A DNA stretch of 64,000 nucleotides from JBFWIW01 sp050253535 (GTDB lineage: Bacteria; Bacillota; Clostridia; Oscillospirales; Oscillospiraceae): the NCBI GenBank assembly GCA_050253535.1, contig JBFWIW010000007.1:1-64000 (forward strand), given 5' to 3'. Of this stretch, positions 57,536-64,000 are shown one piece after another (position 1 is the first letter of the stretch; each line of letters starts with the position of its first letter). The position numbers were made by a program, and so were the translations under genes. The notes under the pieces are model-generated. The model had not been told where the DNA came from. It saw only the letters and a program-made list of their open reading frames with translations, and ran no database searches.

Positions 57536-58549
57536 TTACATTCGGTACCCTTCGCCGGTGTATAGTATGTCGCAGGCTACCGGCGCATAAAAGAGCCTGT
57601 TTATCTCAGCGGGGTCCTTCGTTCTGCCGAGTATCCACATGAGCTTTGTGACAAGGGACTCTGTTGTCATGTCGTACGCCTCAATGACGCCGGGCTTTTC
57701 CTTCAGGCTGTGTCCGACCTTGTAGACCGAAATGTCGCTGCCCTCGTTCTGCACCTGGGTCGTTATAACCACTGTCTTGCCCTCGGATGCGGCACCGTTT
57801 ATGATCTCGTAAAACCGATAAGGCTCCATGGAAGGGACTCCGCCAACGCCGTAGCTTTCTATTATGACAATATCGTTTTGCTTCAAGAGATAGCGCAATA
57901 AATCTGAATTTATACCCGGGATCAGCTTCAAAAGGGCGACTTTCGTACCAAGTGCGTCAAAGAACACCGGTCCATCCCCGTGCGTCTGCGGGATATACTG
58001 CATAAGACAGCCGTCCTGCACCACAGCGATATAGGGATAGTTTATGCTGTTAAAAGCATTAAAACTCTTGGTGCGCGTTTTACGCGCCCTTGTACCAAGA
58101 ATAACCTTGCCGGAAAACACGATGTATACTCCGCAAAGCGTATCGGAAGAAGCGCAGATAAAGCTGTCGAAAAGGTTTTTCTTCGAGTCGGAGGACTCGT
58201 CGTTTATAGGCTTCTGCGAACCTGTTATTATAATCGGTTTAGTCAGCCCCTGTATGAGATATGAAAGCGCGGCTGCCGAATAAGCCATGGTATCCGTCCC
58301 GTGACAGACGACGAAACCGTCAAAAGAGTCATAATTATCCCGTATAATCTTTGCTATATCGAGCCAGTGCGAGGGCGAAATATTTGTGCTGTCGATGTTG
58401 CAGACCTGCACACATTCCACTTCGCAGAAGGCGTTTATACTGGGAATATGGCGGAGCAGCTGTTTCGATGAAAGAACCGGTGCGAGACCCCCGCTGGTTG
58501 CCTCGCATGCTATTGTCCCTCCGGTGCCTATCATAAGAACTTTTTTCAA
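57536..58549 (-). CDS. ansA: L-asparaginase, type I (cytoplasmic)
   Basis: A 337-residue asparaginase that hydrolyses asparagine to aspartate and ammonia. The first catalytic motif 'MIGTGGTIAC' and the second 'VVCHGTDTMAYSAAAL' hold the nucleophile threonines. No signal peptide, so cytosolic type I. The gene stands alone between the GntR operon and the GGDEF/EAL gene on the same strand. Confidence 0.93.
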   Translation of the reverse strand: MKKVLMIGTGGTIACEATSGGLAPVLSSKQLLRHIPSINAFCEVECVQVCNIDSTNISPSHWLDIAKIIRDNYDSFDGFVVCHGTDTMAYSAAALSYLIQGLTKPIIITGSQKPINDESSDSKKNLFDSFICASSDTLCGVYIVFSGKVILGTRARKTRTKSFNAFNSINYPYIAVVQDGCLMQYIPQTHGDGPVFFDALGTKVALLKLIPGINSDLLRYLLKQNDIVIIESYGVGGVPSMEPYRFYEIINGAASEGKTVVITTQVQNEGSDISVYKVGHSLKEKPGVIEAYDMTTESLVTKLMWILGRTKDPAEINRLFYAPVACDILYTGEGYRM

Positions 58550-58635
58550 AAAGGCATACCTCCGGTATATTGCCGCCTAAGGCGTGAATATTAATCCGCC
58601 TTTGTGCGAGGCTTTTTGGATACTTGTTATTCTCC

Positions 58636-61600
58636 TCAGTCGACCCTGTCCGCTCTTCCGATTACGCGGCATACGTTACCGCTCTCGTCTGCAATGCTGA
58701 CAAATACGGCTCGGTATTTCTCGAAATTGGAACCACAGATGTTAGCGGTAACATCCAAGGTCCCCGACATCTCCTTTTCACAGGCTCGCTGCAGTAGCTC
58801 ATAAAACATTTCCGCACTTTTATTGTCAAAAAACGCTGTTTTATCCTTATTTTTCAATACGTGTTCCACTGTTTTTTCGGCCCGTTTCTCGCCTTTCTCT
58901 CTGATATCGCAGAAAAGGATATCTTTTTTTACGTCGTACTCCAGAATCATGGCGTCGGTCAGTTTCATGAGCGCCCCATATCTCTCCTCCTGTAGTTTGA
59001 GGGCCTGCGCCGTATGGATCCGCTCGGTAATATTCTCCACAGAACTGTAGAAAATATACCGGTGCTCAATATATGCGATAAGGCGCACACGCGATTTTAT
59101 CCAGTGTATATTCCCGTCAGAGGTATAAATTCGGCGGGTCTCACATTCCGCCTCTCCGTCGCCACTTATCGCTCTTTCCAGCATAGCAACAAATATCTTC
59201 CTATCCGACTGCTCAATGGTATTAAACAAATCGAGCATTTTGCTCTCAAAGACTGTTTTCTCCATCCCAATGACATCGAGATAGCGGTCATTTATGCGCA
59301 GCACCTCGCATATCCCGTCGTGGTACTCGATAACCGCCGCTCCGCCGACATAACTGTTGAAAGTTATCGTCTCCTGTGAATTGGGATCCCAGAAAGCGTT
59401 GACATCGAACACGTTAAGAATATGTGAATCTATAGTCGGTATCTCAGTCGCGGCACTTTTTATGAGTCTTTCAAATTCAGGCACGGACATTGGCTGAGAA
59501 TAATAATAGCCCTGCACATAATCACAGCCTATGCTTCGGAGATAGTCCGCCTGTTCCTTTGTCTCGACACCCTCTGCAACCACCGGCAGGCGCAACCATT
59601 TTGCCATACGCATTATGCTGTTTAAAATATTGCCGCCGCGACCTGTTCCCTCGTCATCCGTAAGAAAACTCATGTCCAGCTTCAATATGTCGACAGGCAC
59701 GTTCTTCAACGCATTCAGCGATGAATACCCGCTGCCGAAATCGTCCATTTCAATGAAAAATCCTTCCTTTTGAAGACGTTTTACAACATCAATAAGCCTT
59801 TTAGAATCCTCTACAAACGCAGTTTCGGTTATTTCCAGCTTGAGCATAAACGTTGGGAGCTCATATTTTTTTATAAGACTCTTCAGTTTTTCGACCAGGT
59901 CGGACTGAAATATATCGTGGCGCGAGACATTCACGGATACCGAAATTGGTATAGAATTCCATCCGGCGCTGTTCCACTTCTTCAGGCAGCTGCAGGCCCG
60001 CTCCCAGACAAATTCATCCAAGCGGCTGATGAAACCGTTTTTCTCAAAAATAGGTATAAAATCATTCGGATATATAATCCCTTTTGTCGGGTGCATCCAC
60101 CGGACAAGCACTTCGGCTCCGGATATCCTGCCGGTTATATTATTGTACTGGGGTTGGAAATATATGTCGAACTGACCGGACTCGAGCGCGGATTCCATTT
60201 CGCTGACTATTTCCTGTTCGCGCAAAAGCGCTTCTAGCATTTCGTGGTCATAATAGGCATACAGCCTGTCAAACCTGCCTTTTACCGTTTTCTCCGCAAG
60301 GGCGGCGCGGTCGAGCATCGCCTCTGCCCGCAACGTGGGATCATCGACGATATACAGCCCCATGCTGGTTTTTACCTCGAACGGCAGGCCGCATTCCATT
60401 TGACCTCCATCCCGGGAACACGAGAACAACTGAAGGACAGCGGCGTCGTTTGGCACTACCATGGCAAATTTGTCTGCTGTAATGCGTGAATAGATGCCTG
60501 TATCTCCGAGCGCTCTTCTCACACTTTCGGCGATTTTAAGCAGAAGTCTGTCCCCCTCCGCGTAACCGTAGAGGTCGTTCACGGCCTTAAACCCGTCAAT
60601 GTCAAAATATGCAACGATAAAACTGTCCCGCGGCTCAGCGCTTATTAATTCCTCCGCTTTTTTCAGAAAAGTCGTACGGTTATAGAAACCTGTCAGGCTG
60701 TCGTACTCAGAAACATAGTGAAGCCTCGACAGTTCGGCGAGAATCTCTTCGCCGAACTCCGCATCGTCTGCCGGCAGTGTGAGCTGCTCTTTACAGGCAC
60801 TACTGTCCCACTCGCAGGACTCGGACATCCCCTTTAAGCCGTAGAGCACGCTTCCCGCGTGTTTCATCCCATGCCTGTAAAATGAAAAACCGCCCCTACC
60901 ATGCCCCTTGGTCTGATATAACGCGGCATCTGCGCAGTCATACAGATCAGAAAAAACGCTCCCGTCCCGCGGGTACAGCGCTATTCCGAGACTTCCTGAA
61001 ATTTCGATTTTTCCCTCTATCCTGTGGCGCATGAGCGTGCATATCTGTTCTGCTCTTTTTTCAACAACTGTATCGCAGGGAGGCATATTCCTGAGAAAAA
61101 TGACAAATTCATCTCCGCCGAGCCTTCCGAGCAGATCATCCTGCCGCAGGGCGGACTTCAAATCCTGCACAATCTCGAAGAGCGCCTTGTCGCCGACGAC
61201 ATGACCGAATAAGTCGTTCACCTTCTTAAAATGGTCGATGTCTATAATTATGAAGGCATGCCTGCTCTCCGGTTTTTCAGCAATGGCAGACTCTACGCGC
61301 TCAATGAACGCCGCCCGGTTAAGCACTTTAGTAAGCGGATCTATCTCCGAACGCTCCCTGAGCAGAAGTTCCCCGCGCTTTTGTTTATCTATATCCTGAA
61401 ATATCATATAGAGCTTTATATCTGTTGAGTCCGGATATTCGGCGAGCTGCATCGTGAGACTGAGCCACCTCAGCTCCATATCGTCGCCTGTGGCGCGGAA
61501 AGCGATGGTTATCGCCTTGATGCCGTCGTAAAAGCCGTATATGAGCCGCTCTCTGTTCACTACGGTCATAAATTTGTCAACGTCCTCCGGATATACCCTT

Positions 61601-62124
61601 CTCTGAACAAAATCCTTCATACGCTCATCAAATTTCATTGTACGGGAATCGAAGTATCGCTCGATGAGCCCGCCCTCCATATTGCGGTATAAATCACTGG
61701 AGAGGTTTACCTCAAGGATTGCAATCTGCTCCGTCGGCAGCAAGGCGAGAGACTGGCGCCATTTTTCATATACGGCCTCCTCACGCTGCAGTGTCACATC
61801 TGAATATGTAATGATTGCACTTGCGGGCTCAGCTGCTTCGCTGACTACAGCCTCGGCCTCAACGCGGAATGAACGGAAGCCGTCGTCTTTCGATTTTATC
61901 AGCAGGAGAGCCTTTGCATATGCCTCTCCGCTGTTTATGGCGTCAAAAAAAGCCCTCAACTCGCCGATGCTCTCCTCGGCGACTATACCGGTTTCTATAA
62001 TACTGTCCGGTACACCCGTAATCTCCCGGGAAAACCCGCGGCTAGCGAGCGCTTCGTCCAAGTGCCGGAGCGTCCTTTCCGCTATATCGTATTTTGCGAT
62101 CAGTTTATCGCTCTGCTTTGTCAC
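58636..62124 (-). CDS. Large cytosolic c-di-GMP enzyme: PAS-like, GGDEF, degenerate GGDEF, EAL, PAS
   Basis: A 1162-residue protein without membrane segments. Residues 1-250 hold two PAS-like parts; 256-415 a GGDEF domain with intact 'RLGGDEFVIF' (336-340) and an I-site RxxD (R327-D330), so product inhibition is likely; 475-630 a second GGDEF domain with 'SRITADKFAMVV' in place of GGDEF, hence inactive; 640-890 an EAL domain with E671-V-L, 'LEITET', 'MDDFGSG', K815 and E851, so likely active; 905-1160 PAS-type sensing. It can in principle make and degrade c-di-GMP. It is monocistronic. Confidence 0.92.
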   Translation of the reverse strand: MTKQSDKLIAKYDIAERTLRHLDEALASRGFSREITGVPDSIIETGIVAEESIGELRAFFDAINSGEAYAKALLLIKSKDDGFRSFRVEAEAVVSEAAEPASAIITYSDVTLQREEAVYEKWRQSLALLPTEQIAILEVNLSSDLYRNMEGGLIERYFDSRTMKFDERMKDFVQRRVYPEDVDKFMTVVNRERLIYGFYDGIKAITIAFRATGDDMELRWLSLTMQLAEYPDSTDIKLYMIFQDIDKQKRGELLLRERSEIDPLTKVLNRAAFIERVESAIAEKPESRHAFIIIDIDHFKKVNDLFGHVVGDKALFEIVQDLKSALRQDDLLGRLGGDEFVIFLRNMPPCDTVVEKRAEQICTLMRHRIEGKIEISGSLGIALYPRDGSVFSDLYDCADAALYQTKGHGRGGFSFYRHGMKHAGSVLYGLKGMSESCEWDSSACKEQLTLPADDAEFGEEILAELSRLHYVSEYDSLTGFYNRTTFLKKAEELISAEPRDSFIVAYFDIDGFKAVNDLYGYAEGDRLLLKIAESVRRALGDTGIYSRITADKFAMVVPNDAAVLQLFSCSRDGGQMECGLPFEVKTSMGLYIVDDPTLRAEAMLDRAALAEKTVKGRFDRLYAYYDHEMLEALLREQEIVSEMESALESGQFDIYFQPQYNNITGRISGAEVLVRWMHPTKGIIYPNDFIPIFEKNGFISRLDEFVWERACSCLKKWNSAGWNSIPISVSVNVSRHDIFQSDLVEKLKSLIKKYELPTFMLKLEITETAFVEDSKRLIDVVKRLQKEGFFIEMDDFGSGYSSLNALKNVPVDILKLDMSFLTDDEGTGRGGNILNSIMRMAKWLRLPVVAEGVETKEQADYLRSIGCDYVQGYYYSQPMSVPEFERLIKSAATEIPTIDSHILNVFDVNAFWDPNSQETITFNSYVGGAAVIEYHDGICEVLRINDRYLDVIGMEKTVFESKMLDLFNTIEQSDRKIFVAMLERAISGDGEAECETRRIYTSDGNIHWIKSRVRLIAYIEHRYIFYSSVENITERIHTAQALKLQEERYGALMKLTDAMILEYDVKKDILFCDIREKGEKRAEKTVEHVLKNKDKTAFFDNKSAEMFYELLQRACEKEMSGTLDVTANICGSNFEKYRAVFVSIADESGNVCRVIGRADRVD

Positions 62125-62272
62125 AATGCGGTACTCCTCCTCGCCGGTTTGAAGCTATCACTTTCGGTCTCAGGGGCCTATCTTCTATTTTTCTTTCAGT
62201 GACGGATAGCAGCCGCTAATTTACAGAAAATTATTACGGCAACAATAAACAGACCTGTCGCATAATTCAGCG

Positions 62273-62581
62273 TCAGCCCAAAATCTCCAGTATCTCTTCC
62301 TTCGGCCGCACGCCTACAAGGGAAGATGCAGGCTTTCCATCCTTCATCACGACGAGCGTCGGTATGCTCATTATCCTGAAGCTCTCGGCGAGTTCCGGCT
62401 GTTCGTCGACATTTATCTTACCAACCTTTACGGACGTTACCTCTTCGGCTATCTCGTCAACGATTGGGGACATCATGCGGCAAGGGCCGCACCATACCGC
62501 CCAGAAATCCAGAAGCACCGGTACCTGCGACTTTACGACCTCATTTTCAAAATTGTCCTTTGTTATAGTAAGTACCGACAC
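62273..62581 (-). CDS. trxA: Thioredoxin, copy 2
   Basis: A 102-residue thioredoxin with 'FWAVWCGPCRMMSP' and cis-Pro 'SIPTL', clearly paralogous to the one at 47983 ('GKINVDEQPELAESF' versus 'GKVNVDEQPELASAF'). The start is GTG 62581 behind AAAGGAGAG. No reductase gene is adjacent. Confidence 0.94.
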   Translation of the reverse strand: MSVLTITKDNFENEVVKSQVPVLLDFWAVWCGPCRMMSPIVDEIAEEVTSVKVGKINVDEQPELAESFRIMSIPTLVVMKDGKPASSLVGVRPKEEILEILG

Positions 62582-62872
62582 ATTAATCTCTCCTTTTCAT
62601 TTTTCTGCAATGCTTCCATTAAAGATATCTGAGGAGATCCCGCTCAAGCTTCCCGAGTCCCGGATACTTTATAAAAAGCTTCGTCAGAATATTCGCCGCT
62701 AAAGCCCGTTCCTGCCTGTTAATCTTGCAAAAGCGGCCAACTGTCGAGGTAATTATACGTTATTTTACCACATTTTTCAACATGATTTTGCCGAGTATGG
62801 CAAATACCTGTTAAATGTGATATTATATTGAATATTATAAGTCATTGCATCCGATTTTGAGGTGATCTTCAA

Positions 62873-64000
62873 GTGAAAAAAGCGACATGCTGTATTGTCG
62901 GAGCGGGATTTTTCGACCCCGACGAGTTCCTGCCCGAAGGCGGAGACTATATCATCGCGGCCGACGGCGGTCTTTCCCCGCTCCGCAGTCTCGGCGTGAT
63001 GCCCGACCTCGTCGTCGGCGATTTTGATTCACTCGGGCATGTTCCCGACCATCCGAACATCATAAAGCACCCCGTTGAAAAAGACGATACCGATATGATG
63101 CTCGCGGTCAAAACCGGCCTTCAGCTCGGATTTTCCCGCTTTGTGATATACGGCGGCCTTGGCGGCAGGCTGGACCACACACTTGCGAATATCCAGACCC
63201 TTGAACACATCGCGATAAACGGTGGGCGGGGATACCTTGTCGGCGGCGGCACGGTGATCACCGCAGTGACGGACGGCTGCGTTAATTTTGTTCCCAAAGA
63301 GTCCGGCGGCATATCGGTCTTTTCCGGAGGCGACAGGGCTGACGGCGTATATCTCACAGGACTCAAATACCCGCTTGTAAATGCCGCGCTCACCTCGTCT
63401 ATACCGCTCGGCGTGAGCAACAAGTTTACAGGTGTCCGTTCCACTGTGAGTGTCAAAAGCGGAACACTCATCGTCATGTGGCAGGGCGGACTTGACGACG
63501 TCGAGCGTCCGGTTTTATCCGGTTTTGACGGTGCCATTTTCGACATGGACGGTACTTTGCTGGATTCCATGCCTATCTGGAACGATCTCGGTAAAAAATA
63601 TCTTCTCTCCATGGGGATAACTCCCCGCCCCGACCTGCGGGAAAGGCTGCGCTCGCTGAGCCTTCTGCAGACGGCCGAATACTTCAGTTCTGACTATGGA
63701 CTCATGTTGAGTGCCGATGAGATTATGGACGGCATAAACAGTATGCTGGAATCGTTTTATCGGTTCGACGCCCCCGCGAAGCCCGGCGTAAAAGAGTTTT
63801 TGGAAGGTCTGCGCCAAAAAGGAGTAAAGCTGTGCATAGCCACCGCGACAGACAGGTGCCTTGTCGAGCCCGCGCTGAAAAGAACCGGCCTTTTCGAATT
63901 CTTCGACACGATACTGACCTGTACCGAAGTCGGCTCCGGGAAGGACGAGCCGGAGATATTCCTGCAGGCGGCAAACGCCCTCGGAACGCCGGTATCGACG
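62873..64000 (+). CDS. Thiamine pyrophosphokinase fused to a HAD-superfamily phosphatase (3'-truncated by window edge)
   Basis: The frame opens at GTG 62873 (GAGGTG 8 nt upstream) and runs without a stop to the last base, 376 codons. Residues 1-208 are a full thiamine pyrophosphokinase: 'AADGGL', 'VVGDFDS', 'EKDDTDMMLA' and 'GGLGGRLDHTLANIQ'. From residue 215 a HAD hydrolase follows: motif I 'FDMDGTLLDS' (D224, D226), motif II 'CIATATDR' (T324 region) and the motif III Lys in 'GSGKDEPEIF' (K357); the cap of the beta-phosphoglucomutase type lies between. The end of the HAD domain is outside the window. TPK makes thiamine diphosphate; the HAD part may supply thiamine from its monophosphate (inference). 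Confidence 0.9.
   Translation, partial: MKKATCCIVGAGFFDPDEFLPEGGDYIIAADGGLSPLRSLGVMPDLVVGDFDSLGHVPDHPNIIKHPVEKDDTDMMLAVKTGLQLGFSRFVIYGGLGGRLDHTLANIQTLEHIAINGGRGYLVGGGTVITAVTDGCVNFVPKESGGISVFSGGDRADGVYLTGLKYPLVNAALTSSIPLGVSNKFTGVRSTVSVKSGTLIVMWQGGLDDVERPVLSGFDGAIFDMDGTLLDSMPIWNDLGKKYLLSMGITPRPDLRERLRSLSLLQTAEYFSSDYGLMLSADEIMDGINSMLESFYRFDAPAKPGVKEFLEGLRQKGVKLCIATATDRCLVEPALKRTGLFEFFDTILTCTEVGSGKDEPEIFLQAANALGTPVST

Noticed and set aside
62619..62760. Minus-strand reading frame of about 47 codons ending in E-R-D-L-L-R-Y-L upstream of thioredoxin copy 2
   Set aside because: It lacks any usual start codon or ribosome site and no family is recognisable; it could be a gene remnant but the evidence is too thin.

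Overview
The window looks like a chromosomal segment of a strictly anaerobic Gram-positive bacterium of the class Clostridia, plausibly an Oscillospirales-type lineage. The supporting signs are two tryptophan T-box leaders, sigma-A promoters of the TTGACA-17-TATAAT kind, strong AGGAGG-type ribosome sites with several TTG/GTG starts, ECF sigma/RsgI-like pairs, a YtrA-type GntR/ABC operon and a tungsten-type aldehyde:ferredoxin oxidoreductase. No rRNA, tRNA, phage, insertion sequence or CRISPR array was seen. One 100-N assembly gap lies at 43993-44092.

Layout. 1-5.5 kb: the end of a sodium:solute symporter, a URO-D/MtaA-like methyltransferase and, on the minus strand, an aconitase-type dehydratase (large and small subunits) next to an isocitrate-lyase/PEP-mutase-family lyase. 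5.7-16.1 kb: a minus-strand arginine operon argC-argJ-argB-argD-argF-carA-carB, in which carB is fused to dapF; an ARG-box-like palindrome overlaps its promoter. 16.3-20.4 kb: two FAD oxidoreductases (one with a Rieske domain) flanking a lipoprotein. 20.6-25.3 kb: trpDCFBA (minus) behind a Trp T-box. 25.5-32.2 kb: a structured leader, then a polyamine operon (speD, arginine decarboxylase, speE, speB, carboxyspermidine dehydrogenase and decarboxylase). 32.3-38.1 kb: a second Trp T-box and trpEGDCF-aroF. trpD, trpC and trpF are therefore each present twice, while trpEG and trpBA are split between the two operons.

38-43.5 kb: a tocopherol-cyclase-family protein, a 54-residue small protein, a DUF134 regulator with a NifX-like protein, a small ferredoxin and a four-domain CoA-disulfide reductase/rhodanese/TusA/DsrE fusion. 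43.8-47.7 kb: two tandem paralogous ECF sigma/membrane anti-sigma pairs. 48-55.3 kb: thioredoxin, a Crp-like regulator and a tungsten oxidoreductase operon (ferredoxin subunit, AOR, MoaD, NuoE-, NuoF- and NuoG-like subunits) behind a leader that looks like a terminator-controlled riboswitch. 55.4-62.6 kb: a GntR/ABC operon, asparaginase, a large GGDEF-GGDEF-EAL protein and a second thioredoxin. The window ends inside a thiamine pyrophosphokinase/HAD phosphatase fusion.

The central theme is nitrogen metabolism: arginine made by the arg operon can feed arginine decarboxylase and agmatinase, and putrescine can then reach spermidine by two independent routes encoded in one operon. The observations I rate highest are the gene fusions (carB-dapF, TPK-HAD), the duplicated and divergent trpDCF set, the AOR operon with its leader, and a conserved 85-bp leader element found in front of both argB and the tocopherol-cyclase-family gene.
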